This document shows, in pieces, positions 56,274 to 64,000 of a DNA stretch of 64,000 nucleotides. Below the pieces are notes generated by a model. The model was not told the DNA's origin. It made no database searches and worked only from the letters and a program-made list of their open reading frames with translations. A program made the position numbers and the translations under genes. The DNA is from Chitinasiproducens palmae. GTDB taxonomy: Bacteria > Pseudomonadota > Gammaproteobacteria > Burkholderiales > Burkholderiaceae. Position 1 is the first letter of the stretch. The number at the start of each line of letters is the position of its first letter. Location: NCBI RefSeq assembly GCF_900095735.1, contig NZ_FNLO01000005.1, positions 1 through 64,000 of the forward strand. Reading direction: 5' to 3'.

Positions 56274-57227
56274 ATGTCATTGCTAACCGTGTTCGATTCG
56301 CTGGTGCTGCCGGTCATCGCCTCGCCGATGTTCATCGTCAGCGGGCCCAAGCTGGTGCTGGCGCAGTGCCGTGCCGGCATCGTCGGCAGCATGCCCGCGC
56401 TGAATGCGCGACCGCAGGCGCAGTTGCGCGACTGGCTGGCGGAACTGATCGAATCCCTGGCAGAGGCGCAGCGTGCCCATCCCGATGCGCCGCCGGCACC
56501 ATTCGCCATCAACCAGATCGTCCACGCCAGCAATGCACGGTTGGAAGCCGACATCAAGACATGTGTCGACTGCCGCGTGCCGATCTGGATCACCAGCCTG
56601 CAGGCGCCGCCGCGCGAATTGATCGATGCGGTGCATGCCTATGGCGGCGTGGTCATGCATGACGTGGTCAACCTGCGCCACGCGGAGAAAGCGTTGGCCG
56701 CCGGCGTCGACGGCCTGATCGCGGTGGCCGCCGGTGCTGGCGGTCATGCCGGCCGTCTATCGCCGTTCGCGTTGATCGGCGAAATCAGGCGGATTTTTTC
56801 TGGCCCGCTTGCCCTGTCGGGCGCCATCGCCAGCGGCGACGCGATTCTAGCGGCGCAGGCGATGGGCGCCGACCTTGCCTATATCGGCACACGTTTCATC
56901 GCCAGCGCGGAGGCCACCGCGAGCGATGCCTATCGGCATGGCTTGGTCGATGCGAGCGCGGCCGACATCGTCTATACCGACGCGATCACGGGCGTGCATG
57001 GCAACTACCTGAGGGCCAGCCTGCTGGCCAACGGCCTGGACCCGGAGGCCCTGCCTGCCGGCGCCGGCCGCCTGTTGCTGGAGGGAAAGGATGCGAAGGC
57101 GTGGCGAGACATCTGGGGCGCGGGCCAGGGGGTCGGCCTGATCGACGATGCGCCGGCCGTGGCCGATATCGTGCAACGGCTTCGCCGCGAGTACGACGCC
57201 GCGCGGCGGCGCTTGCTGGGCGCCTGA
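56274..57227 (+). CDS. Nitronate monooxygenase (2-nitropropane dioxygenase family)
   Basis: 317 residues, CGGAG site before the ATG. TIM-barrel FMN enzyme that oxidises alkyl nitronates. The marks are VLPVIASPMFIVSGPKLVLAQCRAGIVGSMPALNARP, the FMN and catalytic segment GLIAVAAGAGGHAGRLSPFALIGEIR, LSGAIASGDAILAAQAMGADLAYIGTRFIAS and ITGVHGNYLR. It has its own palindromic operator. Conversion of nitroalkanes or propionate-3-nitronate is expected from the family. Confidence 0.93.
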   Translation: MSLLTVFDSLVLPVIASPMFIVSGPKLVLAQCRAGIVGSMPALNARPQAQLRDWLAELIESLAEAQRAHPDAPPAPFAINQIVHASNARLEADIKTCVDCRVPIWITSLQAPPRELIDAVHAYGGVVMHDVVNLRHAEKALAAGVDGLIAVAAGAGGHAGRLSPFALIGEIRRIFSGPLALSGAIASGDAILAAQAMGADLAYIGTRFIASAEATASDAYRHGLVDASAADIVYTDAITGVHGNYLRASLLANGLDPEALPAGAGRLLLEGKDAKAWRDIWGAGQGVGLIDDAPAVADIVQRLRREYDAARRRLLGA

Positions 57228-57528
57228 CCTCGATGCCGCTCGAACGACGTGCGCTGCCCGCAGGGATTCGCTGACGGACGTGGCGGATGCGCCGAATGCA
57301 CCCGACCAGCACCTAGTCAGCGCCTAGTCAGCACCTAAGCAGCACCTAAGCAGCAATTGAGGCGCACCTGTCGGGCGTCGGCTGCGGACGGACCGGTAGC
57401 TGCGCCAGGCGCGGCGGGTGAAAGGGAGGCATCGAACCGCTTTGGTGGCGTGCGTGAGCGGAAGCGTCGGCAGTCAGGCTTGCGCCGGATCGTCACGCCA
57501 GGGCTGCTAGACCGGTCGCCAGACGGCT
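57228..57528. other. Convergent intergenic region with an 11-bp array
   Basis: 301 bp between the nitronate monooxygenase stop and the stop of the membrane-anchored hypothetical gene. It holds the 11-bp array at 57307-57350 and no supported gene. Confidence 0.5.
57307..57350. repeat. 11-bp tandem array, unit CAGCACCTAAG/CAGCACCTAGT
   Basis: Four units start at 57307, 57318, 57329 and 57340: CAGCACCTAGT, CAGCGCCTAGT and CAGCACCTAAG twice, with a partial fifth. It lies between converging genes. Confidence 0.92.
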
Positions 57529-58161
57529 TCAGTTGCGATAAATGCTGTCGTAAGACTGCGGATTGTTGACCCACGACGACTCGGCGCCCGCCCCGGCAGA
57601 CCACCGCCGGGTCTCCGGCGCTTCACCGCGCTCGGCGTTGTAACGGGCGATGTCGGCCCGCAGCGAGCCAACGCGGCCGGTCTCCACACGGGCAGCCGGC
57701 GCTGTCGCCGGACGCGTTGCCGCGGCGCGCTGCCTGACCGCCTGCCGCACGGGGGGCTGGACGGCAGGGGCCGGCGCCGACGAGGTTGCGGCTGTATTCG
57801 CGCCGACGTCGCGCCGGCGCGCATTCGGCGCGATCGCAGCCGGTGCTGACGCATGGCCGGCACTCGCCGCAAGCGTCGCGGCGGCGCCTGACGCGACCGT
57901 CGCACCGCTTGCGGCGGGCGCGACGGCTGGGCCTGCGCGGGATACATCGCTGGCCGACACCGCGTCACGGCTCGGGCCACGCTCGGTCGAGCGAGCATGC
58001 GGGGCAATGGCCTGGCTGCGTGTGTTGGCGTCGCCAGCCTCCGGCTCCGTGCCGCTCCGGCTCGCACCATACCAAACGGCGAACGCAATGCCGCCCACTA
58101 GCGCGGCAAGGCCGAGCCAATTGACGAGACGGGATTCGCTGGGGCGCAAGGCGACTGACAT
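57529..58161 (-). CDS. Membrane-anchored Ala/Pro-rich hypothetical protein
   Basis: 210 residues from the ATG at 58161. One N-terminal membrane segment (LVNWLGLAALVGGIAFAVWYGAS, about 13-35), then a disordered Ala-rich stretch (about 40-160), then a short conserved-looking end (LRADIARYNAERGEAPETRRW through NNPQSYDSIYRN). The layout, anchor plus linker plus small C-terminal motif, suggests an envelope-linked protein. I do not recognise the family. Confidence 0.65.
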   Translation of the reverse strand: MSVALRPSESRLVNWLGLAALVGGIAFAVWYGASRSGTEPEAGDANTRSQAIAPHARSTERGPSRDAVSASDVSRAGPAVAPAASGATVASGAAATLAASAGHASAPAAIAPNARRRDVGANTAATSSAPAPAVQPPVRQAVRQRAAATRPATAPAARVETGRVGSLRADIARYNAERGEAPETRRWSAGAGAESSWVNNPQSYDSIYRN

Positions 58162-58491
58162 GATCGACGACAGGCGGCGAGGAGGAGGCGCGGCATCCAC
58201 CCATGCCGCTGGCTCGAATGTACGGGCGCAGGCAGCCAATGTCGAGCAACAATATGTTGCCATGGTCGGCGCGCTGTAACGTTATGTAACGTCATTGCGC
58301 GCCGGCTCCGGCGTTTGCCGAGCGTCTTTGCATTGGCTGGCCTGCGGACTTGAAACCGATATTTGCAAACTCCGTTCCATCCAGAACCGGTTACGAATTC
58401 AATTAAATCATCAAAAGAGGAAAATAATGAATTTGTCTTTTCAATTGCGTCGCGCTTAAATACGCTCCTTTCGACGCTCCGCCCTCCCATC
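58162..58491. other. Divergent region with a doubled TGTAACGT motif
   Basis: 330 bp between the hypothetical gene and the transporter gene. TGTAACGTTA (58275-58284) is followed directly by TGTAACGTCA (58285-58294), a 10-bp direct repeat that could be an operator. The segment 58395-58470 is unusually AT-rich for this window and may hold the transporter promoter. Confidence 0.5.
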
Positions 58492-59511
58492 ATGGCCCGG
58501 CCCAAATTTCTTCCTGATAACTTCACCTTGTTGCTGGTCGCGACTGTCGTCATCGCGAGCTTCCTGCCATGTCGAGGCGAAGTGGCAGTGGGTGTGCAGT
58601 GGGTTACCAATGTCGCGATCGGGCTGCTGTTCTTTCTGCACGGCGCGAAGCTCTCGCGTGAAGCGCTGTTTGCCGCGGTAACGCACTGGCGCCTGCATTC
58701 GCTGATTCTGCTCAGCACCTTCGTGATGTTCCCGCTGCTCGGGCTGGCGCTGCGCCCGTTGCTCGAACCGGTACTGACGCCGGCCCTGTACGCCGGCATC
58801 CTGTTCACCTGCACGCTGCCGTCGACGGTCCAGTCGTCCATCGCGTTGACGTCGCTTGCAAAGGGAAACGTGCCGGCCGCCATTTGCAGCGCGTCGGCCT
58901 CGACGATGCTCGGCATTTTCATTACGCCGTTCGTTGCCGGCCTGATCCTGTCGACTGGCAACATGATGGCCGGCAGCTCACCGCTGAAAATGCTGGGCGA
59001 CATCATGATGCAGTTGCTGCTGCCGTTCGTGGCCGGCCAGATTGCGCGCCGCTGGATTGGCGGTTGGGTGGCGCGTCACCGCACCCTGCTGCGCTTCGTC
59101 GACCAGGGCTCGATCATCCTGGTGGTGTACGGCGCGTTCAGCGAAGCGGTCATCGAAGGCATCTGGCAACGCGTTTCCGTCACCACGATCATCCTGTTGA
59201 TCGTCGTGAATCTGGTTTTTCTCGGTATCGCACTGGTCGCGGTCAACCTGGTGACGCGCAAGCTCGGCTTTTCGCGCGCCGACCGTATCACCGCGATGTT
59301 CTGCGGCTCGAAAAAGAGTCTGGCGTCGGGCGTCCCGATTGCTCGCGTGCTGTTTTCGCCGCAAGCCGCGGGCATGATCGTGCTGCCGCTGATGCTGTTC
59401 CACCAAGTTCAGTTGATGGTCTGTTCGGTGCTCGCGCAACGCTGGGGAGAGCGCGATATGAGCCAGGAGGCCGGCGAGCCGAGCGGCGAACCGATGCCGC
59501 ACCGGCACTGA
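58492..59511 (+). CDS. Bile acid:sodium symporter (BASS) family transporter, YfeH-like
   Basis: 339 residues from the ATG at 58492; the TTG-led extension from 58363 is not supported. About ten membrane segments. The SBF-like signatures are LLVATVVIASFLPCRGEVAVGVQWVTNVAIGLLFFLHGAKLSREAL and ILFTCTLPSTVQSSIALTSLAKGNVPAAICSASASTMLGIFITPFV, with the crossed-helix motif and FCGSKKSLASGVPIARVLF. It probably imports an organic anion with sodium; the substrate is unknown. Confidence 0.92.
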   Translation: MARPKFLPDNFTLLLVATVVIASFLPCRGEVAVGVQWVTNVAIGLLFFLHGAKLSREALFAAVTHWRLHSLILLSTFVMFPLLGLALRPLLEPVLTPALYAGILFTCTLPSTVQSSIALTSLAKGNVPAAICSASASTMLGIFITPFVAGLILSTGNMMAGSSPLKMLGDIMMQLLLPFVAGQIARRWIGGWVARHRTLLRFVDQGSIILVVYGAFSEAVIEGIWQRVSVTTIILLIVVNLVFLGIALVAVNLVTRKLGFSRADRITAMFCGSKKSLASGVPIARVLFSPQAAGMIVLPLMLFHQVQLMVCSVLAQRWGERDMSQEAGEPSGEPMPHRH

Positions 59512-59587
59512 AACGTCGGGCCGGCCATAATGGGTCGTGAGGCGCGCTACGCACACCGCTGCGCACACGATATGGAGACCCGGCACC

Positions 59588-60634
59588 ATGGCAGCACCCA
59601 TCGACGCGGCCAACGCCGCGCCGCAGCAGTCCTCGTCCGCCTCCTCGACTTCCTCCCCGGTTGCCACGACGCACCCGGCCGGGGACAACGTGCGCGTCGC
59701 CCCTTCGACGCCCGCGACGACGCGTGCGCCGGGCCACGCGAGAAACGAAGCGCAGACCGCGCCGCCGAGTGAATCGCCAACGGCGGCGCCGGCCGGCACG
59801 CCATCCGGCACCTCGGCGGGACGCGCGTTCGCAGTGGACCCGCACACGGTGCAGGACTCGACCGCCGAGGACCGGCACATCGCGGGAGAAGGCACCAGCG
59901 AGGCCACGTGGCAGGCATGGGGCGGTCTGGCCACGCTGCCGTCGATCGATCTGTCGTCGTTGCTCGGCGACGCCCGCCGCCTGGTCATCGCCGCCCCCCA
60001 TCCCGATGACGAAATCCTCGGTGCAGGCGGGCTGATCGCGATGACCCTGGCCCACACCGCGTTACCGATCCGATTGCTTGCCGTCACCGACGGCGGCGGC
60101 AGTCATCCTGGCTCTGCGTTGTGGCCGGTGCCGAAACTGTGTGCGACCCGCGCAGGAGAGACCGCCGCCGCCCTGGAGACGATCGCGTCGCGGCTCGGGT
60201 GTGCGTCGCGTATCGAAGTCTGCCGGCTCGGCTTTGCGGATGGTAGCGTGACACCCGAAGAAGACGCGCTGACCGAACGCCTTCTCGACACGCTGCGCGA
60301 AGGCGACCTGCTGGTCGCGACCTGGGAGCACGACGGCCACCCCGATCACGAGGCACTGGGTCGTGCCGCCCGCGCGGCCGCCCAGGCGAGCAAGGTACGC
60401 ATGCTCGCCATGCCGGTATGGACGTGGCACTGGGCCGCGGCAGGCGACAGACGCGTGCCGTGGCAACGCGCGATGCGTCTCGATTTGACCGGGCCGGCCG
60501 AGTCCGCAAAGCGCGCGGCGGCCCAGTGCTTCGCCTCGCAGCTCGATGAAGACATCAGCACCGGGGCTGCGCCGATCCTGCCGCCGTTCGTGCTGGCCCG
60601 GACCCTTCGCTCATTCGAGGTGTATTTCGAATAG
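59588..60634 (+). CDS. PIG-L/LmbE-family deacetylase
   Basis: 348 residues from the ATG at 59588. The first 110 residues are Ser/Pro/Thr/Ala-rich and probably disordered. The zinc-dependent domain starts RLVIAAPHPDDEILGAGGLIAM (PHPDDE at 137-142 with His/Asp zinc ligands and catalytic Asp) and has the second motif WEHDGHPDHEALG. PIG-L enzymes remove N-acetyl groups from sugars such as GlcNAc conjugates. No glycosyltransferase is adjacent here, unlike in some Burkholderiaceae clusters. Confidence 0.9.
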   Translation: MAAPIDAANAAPQQSSSASSTSSPVATTHPAGDNVRVAPSTPATTRAPGHARNEAQTAPPSESPTAAPAGTPSGTSAGRAFAVDPHTVQDSTAEDRHIAGEGTSEATWQAWGGLATLPSIDLSSLLGDARRLVIAAPHPDDEILGAGGLIAMTLAHTALPIRLLAVTDGGGSHPGSALWPVPKLCATRAGETAAALETIASRLGCASRIEVCRLGFADGSVTPEEDALTERLLDTLREGDLLVATWEHDGHPDHEALGRAARAAAQASKVRMLAMPVWTWHWAAAGDRRVPWQRAMRLDLTGPAESAKRAAAQCFASQLDEDISTGAAPILPPFVLARTLRSFEVYFE

Positions 60635-60774
60635 CGGCATGCGCGTACAGTTCGACGATTGCTGCACTGCCGACAAGAATCCTTTGCGATAGACGTTATT
60701 GGTGGAAGTCGATATGACGATTAAGATTCTCTATATCGAAACGGACAGTCCGTTCCGAATATCAGGAGAACACC

Positions 60775-60912
60775 ATGAAGTCGATCAAGTTCGCAGCCGC
60801 CCTCAGCCTGGTCCTTGGCACCCTGTTCAGCGCCTCGTATGCGCAAGCCGCGCCGAAGGCGCAATCGTGCAATGGCGCTCCGAGCCAGTGCCAAACGTTC
60901 TTCGGTCAGTAA
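60775..60912 (+). CDS. Small secreted peptide with two cysteines
   Basis: 45 residues, starting MKSIKFAAALSLVLGTLFSA. A textbook site AGGAG lies at 60764-60768, 6 bp before the ATG. The N-terminus is a good signal peptide with cleavage after SYAQA. The mature part is only about 20 residues (PKAQSCNGAPSQCQTFFGQ) with two cysteines that could pair. It resembles the tiny secreted proteins common in Burkholderia, but I cannot name a family. It is too short for many gene finders. Confidence 0.75.
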   Translation: MKSIKFAAALSLVLGTLFSASYAQAAPKAQSCNGAPSQCQTFFGQ

Positions 60913-61425
60913 GCCACATCGTGAGACTGGCTGGCAGCTGATGCCGGCACCGCGCCCCGCCGCAGCCCGCCCATCGCAATGATGACGGCGTCGCGCTGGC
61001 GAATGGCACGGCAGTAGTTTGCAAGTTTGCGGGTATGGCGAGCTGTCGGTAGTAGTGGCACGCGGTACTTCGCTAAGCAGTACATATCGAGCAAAGCAGC
61101 AAAGCAGCAAAGCAGCAAAGCAGCAAAGCAGCAAAGCAGCAAAGCAGCAAAGTGTAGGTCGACGATTCGCCGTCTTGTCTGTCGCACGCGATGCGACGCA
61201 GGCGGCGATCGCCCTTTTCCAGCCGACGCGTTGCCGTTGAAGATGCACGGCACGGCATCCACGCTGTGCGAGACGTGACTCGGCCTCCTCCTCCCTTGAC
61301 AGTGATCGGCACCGGCTCCGCGCCGGCGTGCAGACGCATATGGCTCGACGCGCCTGCGAACATCGCACACAGGTCCAAGCGCGCCTCCCGTACGCGCGAT
61401 GCAAGCTGCCCGCAGACAACGTCGC
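60913..61425. other. Intergenic region with an octamer array
   Basis: 513 bp between the small peptide gene and the stop of the LysR gene. Besides the 8-bp array at 61091-61152 nothing is recognised; long frames on both strands are repeat translations or shadows. Confidence 0.5.
61091..61152. repeat. Octamer tandem array GCAAAGCA x7.75
   Basis: Seven perfect copies start at 61091, 61099, 61107, 61115, 61123, 61131 and 61139; a partial GCAAAG ends at 61152. Like the array at 5925 the unit is 8 bp, so each copy change alters spacing by less than one helix turn. Confidence 0.98.
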
Positions 61426-62328
61426 TCAGCTTGCCGTTGGTGGCGTGCGAAACGCGTCCAACACATGCTCGACAAAGCTGCGCACCTTCGGACTGACGAA
61501 GCGACGGCTCGGATACACCACAGCCATCGTCACGTCGGCGCCGACCACGGTCCACGGCACCACCAACTGCACCAGGTTGCCTGCGGCCAGATCCGCTTCC
61601 ACCAACGACGAGGGCAGAATGGCGAACCCCATTCCAACCTGCGCACTTTGATGCAGCATCAGGATGCTGTTGACGGACATGCACGGCGTCAGCGTCACGC
61701 GCCTGACTTCTTCGCCATTCTCGAACGACAGCACGCGTCCCTGGACGTCGGTGGCAATGTAGGCGTGCGCGCCGAGGTCCTCGGGGCTGACCGGTGCGCC
61801 AGCTTCGCGCAGGTAGTCGCGCGACGCGACAACGATGCTGCCGGTGCGCCGCAGATGTCGGATTACGAGCGTTTCGGAACTGATCAGGTCGGTCGGCACG
61901 ATGCCGACGTCGAACCCTTCCTCGACCAGGTCAAAAGGCCGGTCGATGAGGGTCAGGCTGATCTCGACATGCGGGAAGCGCTTGCGATACGAAGCGAGCA
62001 CCGGGCCAAGCCGCAGCAGCGCGAAGGAATTGGACGCCGCCACGCGCAGCACACCGGCCATAGCCTGCGAGGCACGCGCGACATTGGCCTCGATCTCGTC
62101 GAGCTGTTCGAGCAGCGCCCGGCAGCCGCCGAGATACTGATCGCCGGCTTCGGTCAGCGAGACCCGGCGCGTGGTGCGATTCAGCAGCCTGACGTTCAGG
62201 TGCGACTCGAGCGCCGCGACGCTGCGCGTCACTACGGGCACCGATAGCCCAAGCTGTTCACCGGCACGGGTGAAATTGCCGGTCTCGGCCACGCGGGCGA
62301 AGATCCGCATCGCCTGTATCAAGTCCAC
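61426..62328 (-). CDS. LysR-family transcriptional regulator
   Basis: 300 residues from the GTG at 62328, giving the usual family opening (V/M)DLIQAMRIFARVAETGNFTRAGEQLGLSVPVVTRSVAALESHLNVRLLNRTTRRVSLTEAG; a TTG at 62361 and an ATG at codon 7 are alternatives. The effector domain begins LRVAASNSFALLRLGPVLASYRKRFPHVEISL with DVGIVPTDLISSETLVIRHL, typical of the CrgA/YhjC subgroup. The target is unknown; its divergent neighbour is only non-coding DNA. Confidence 0.93.
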   Translation of the reverse strand: MDLIQAMRIFARVAETGNFTRAGEQLGLSVPVVTRSVAALESHLNVRLLNRTTRRVSLTEAGDQYLGGCRALLEQLDEIEANVARASQAMAGVLRVAASNSFALLRLGPVLASYRKRFPHVEISLTLIDRPFDLVEEGFDVGIVPTDLISSETLVIRHLRRTGSIVVASRDYLREAGAPVSPEDLGAHAYIATDVQGRVLSFENGEEVRRVTLTPCMSVNSILMLHQSAQVGMGFAILPSSLVEADLAAGNLVQLVVPWTVVGADVTMAVVYPSRRFVSPKVRSFVEHVLDAFRTPPTAS

Positions 62329-62832
62329 CTTGCTTCCACCAGTCGTTTGCGAGACAGACAATCTAACAGTATCCGGCTGCGGCCGAAGGCGACCTCGTCT
62401 GCTGTCCGGCGACTCGGGACACCGGGCCGTCGCGTCCCCCTGCCCTCAGTGCCCTGTCCGGCCAGGACACCCCGGCGGCGTAACGCGCGCCACCCAATGC
62501 GCCGAGCGGCGCGGGGTCGGATCCGCTCTTGCCGATGACCCACGCCGCCAACGCACCGGAACAGAAATAGCGCTGGCAAGTGACGACGCGTCGGCGTCGC
62601 GGCTCGAGGCCTCGTGCATTCGCTTCGCGCATTCGGGTTTGCGTCTGCTGGCCGACTGCTGGCCTAACTGCCGGCGTGCGAGTCATGCCTCATGCGTCGG
62701 CGCGTCGGCGCGCCGGGGCGCCGGTCCTGATGGCGGAACGTGCTCAGACGATGCCATCAGCGACGCAGCCCCCTACCCCGCCGGTGCCCCAGTCGCGCAT
62801 CGATACCGCATCAATGCTCCATCAATACCGCA
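62329..62832. other. Intergenic region upstream of the LysR gene
   Basis: 504 bp without a supported gene. Near the DUF4148 stop a 13-bp motif, ATACCGCATCAAT, occurs twice at 62803 and 62825 (22-bp spacing), the second running into the DUF4148 gene's end. The rest is GC-rich unique sequence. Confidence 0.45.
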
Positions 62833-63261
62833 TCAATATGTATCCCGGGCGGTTTCGCCCTGCAGGCTGTAGGACATGCCGTTGGCCCGCTCGCCCTGCG
62901 CAACCGGATTGACCACGGCGCGGCGCTGATACGCGCCCTGGCTCGGATAGGTGTTGTAGTCGTCGGCGGGTACCCAGCCAGCCGCTTCGGCTGCGACCAG
63001 TTCCGCACGCACTTCTGCGCGCGTCTTCGGGGCGTTGCCGGCCGTCTGCGCGACACCCTGTTGCGTGGACCTGGCCGCGGCTGCGGCTACCGCGCGCTGC
63101 GTGGCGACAGGATAGGTTGCATATTCGTTGCCGGGGAGACCGGCTGCCTCCGCGCGCGCCAGGTCCGCCTGGACATCGGCACGGCTGAGACCTTGTGCAA
63201 AACCGGGCACAGCATAGGCAGCGCCGACCAGAGTGAGCAAGGCAATCGAGCGCTTGTTCAT
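62833..63261 (-). CDS. DUF4148 domain secreted protein
   Basis: 142 residues, with a perfect AGGAGG site before the ATG at 63261. Signal peptide MNKRSIALLTLVGAAYAVPGFA. The DUF4148 pattern occurs twice: LSRADVQADLARAEAAGLPGNEYATYPV and TRAEVRAELVAAEAAGWVPADDYNTYPSQG, i.e. two repeats of about 30 residues. These periplasmic proteins are numerous in Burkholderia and often stress-induced; their role is unknown. Confidence 0.92.
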   Translation of the reverse strand: MNKRSIALLTLVGAAYAVPGFAQGLSRADVQADLARAEAAGLPGNEYATYPVATQRAVAAAAARSTQQGVAQTAGNAPKTRAEVRAELVAAEAAGWVPADDYNTYPSQGAYQRRAVVNPVAQGERANGMSYSLQGETARDTY

Positions 63262-63669
63262 TGAAACCTCCTGAGTGTTATCGGGACGACGGAAGATGCC
63301 GCGTCCGTGTAAACCACTATAGAGGATGAACTATCAACAATTGAAACCGATTGCCTTAATTGATTATTGCCGCGTTTGAACAGAGTTGGCCGGCGCCATT
63401 CCATGGCTCTCTGCACCATATCTCATGCAAATGGCGCAAGCCCGTACGCCGCCTCACCGCTCGCTACAGTCCGGAATGACGCTCACCCCAAGCGACGCGA
63501 CCGACTGCCGCGCATCATGCAAGACGTCAGGCAGGCACTGCACAGCAGCCTGCACCGCGCCGAGCGCGCGCGGCAGCATCTCACAGGCGCCCTTCAGCCT
63601 CGCTCGCAGGGCGTGATCGCTGGCGATGTCACCGCTCTGGCAGCGTGGCGTCTGAGGCGCCTCAGGCCC
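63262..63669. other. Intergenic region right of the DUF4148 gene
   Basis: 408 bp. The AT-rich stretch at 63310-63375 (ACTATAGAGGATGAACTATCAACAATTG) is the probable DUF4148 promoter zone. No gene is supported between 63376 and 63669. Confidence 0.5.
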
Positions 63670-64000
63670 TCAGACGCCGCCGGACACCGCCGAACGCTCG
63701 CCAAAACGCGGGTCGATCGACGTCGCGACCACCCGGCCTTTCCGAACACCGCAATAAGTGCGAACCGTGCGCCATTCCCAACTGCCGCGCAGTCGCACCT
63801 TGCCGCGCATCGTAATGCGCTTGGTGATCGCGACAGGCCGGCCGGCACTGAAAATGTAGTCGTCGGTGCTGATTTGAGCACGCAGGATGCTGCGGTCCAT
63901 GTTCACCAGGCGATCGTACCGTTTGCTGCGTGCGGCGGCCTTGTTGAGCGCCACCGCGCATTCGGCCACATCCGGCTGCACCTTCAGCGTTTTCAGCAGG
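63670..64000 (-). CDS. Partial protein of unknown family (5' end beyond the window)
   Basis: About 110 residues of the C-terminus are present; the frame stays open to the right edge, so the start is outside. Visible text includes LLKTLKVQPDVAECAVALNKAAARSKRYDRLVNMDRSI, then TDDYIFSAGRPVAITKRITMRGKVRLRG and TYCGVRKGRVVATSIDPRFGE. Two cysteines and a beta-rich end suggest an exported envelope protein. It resembles the BspC-type proteins I associate with Burkholderiaceae, but that name is tentative. Confidence 0.65.
   Translation of the reverse strand, partial: LLKTLKVQPDVAECAVALNKAAARSKRYDRLVNMDRSILRAQISTDDYIFSAGRPVAITKRITMRGKVRLRGSWEWRTVRTYCGVRKGRVVATSIDPRFGERSAVSGGV

Overview
The window is a high-GC proteobacterial chromosome segment. 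It most likely comes from a Burkholderia sensu lato species (Burkholderiaceae). This is judged from gene content: a paaABCDE cluster with a TetR regulator, lipB-lipA next to a DUF493 gene and a D-Ala-D-Ala carboxypeptidase, methionine synthase split into two genes, a PhaM-like granule protein, DUF3567, DUF1840, DUF2917 and DUF4148 proteins, argS-SPOR-dsbA-SDR, and aceK. I see no transposase, integrase, phage gene, CRISPR array, rRNA or tRNA, so most of the window looks like vertically inherited core genome.

Layout. 1-9.3 kb is an accessory uptake and catabolism area: SGNH hydrolase, BtuF-like binding protein, GntP-family permease, GntR/FCD regulator, OFA-type MFS carrier and gamma-glutamyltransferase. 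9.5-15.0 kb holds the phenylacetyl-CoA epoxidase operon paaABCDE behind a perfect 14-bp palindrome, followed by a DUF1835 gene and a TetR regulator (probable PaaR). 15-23.4 kb has a GNAT protein, a TRIC/YicG channel, lipA and lipB overlapping by 4 nt, a DUF2917 gene divergent from a LysR gene, DUF493, a PBP5/6-type carboxypeptidase, and a hydrolase/ferredoxin pair. 23.5-28.7 kb is a compact minus-strand MCE lipid-transport operon (STAS-permease, ATPase, MlaD, PqiC-like lipoprotein) with a VanZ gene joined to its end. 28.8-37.5 kb contains birA-coaX, hldE2, a ferritin-like diiron protein, an enoyl-CoA hydratase homologue, PhaM, an FAH-fold protein with degenerate metal ligands, DUF3108 and DUF3567 genes and a clear intrinsic terminator. 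37.6-46.6 kb is metH (two genes), DUF1840, argS, SPOR, dsbA and an SDR. 46.9-64 kb has a dipeptide-type binding protein, porin, MBL-fold hydrolase, aceK, a secreted hydrolase, MaoC, nitronate monooxygenase, a BASS-family transporter, a PIG-L deacetylase, a 45-residue secreted peptide, a LysR regulator, a DUF4148 protein and a truncated gene at the right edge.

The most unusual feature is the density of short tandem repeats. I count twelve arrays with unrelated unit sequences. Between genes the units are 8, 9, 11, 12, 13, 13-14 and 15 bp. The two arrays inside genes (birA and a secreted hydrolase) both have 9-bp units, which keep the reading frame. One octamer array (8 perfect copies) sits directly upstream of the GntR gene, and another (7 copies) lies between the small secreted peptide and a LysR gene.

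Functionally, paaABCDE carries out ring epoxidation of phenylacetyl-CoA and is probably repressed by the adjacent TetR protein. LipB and LipA build protein-bound lipoate. The MCE operon moves lipids across the envelope. metH needs cobalamin, which links loosely to the BtuF-like gene at 2 kb. All calls come from reading the sequence; no database search was run.
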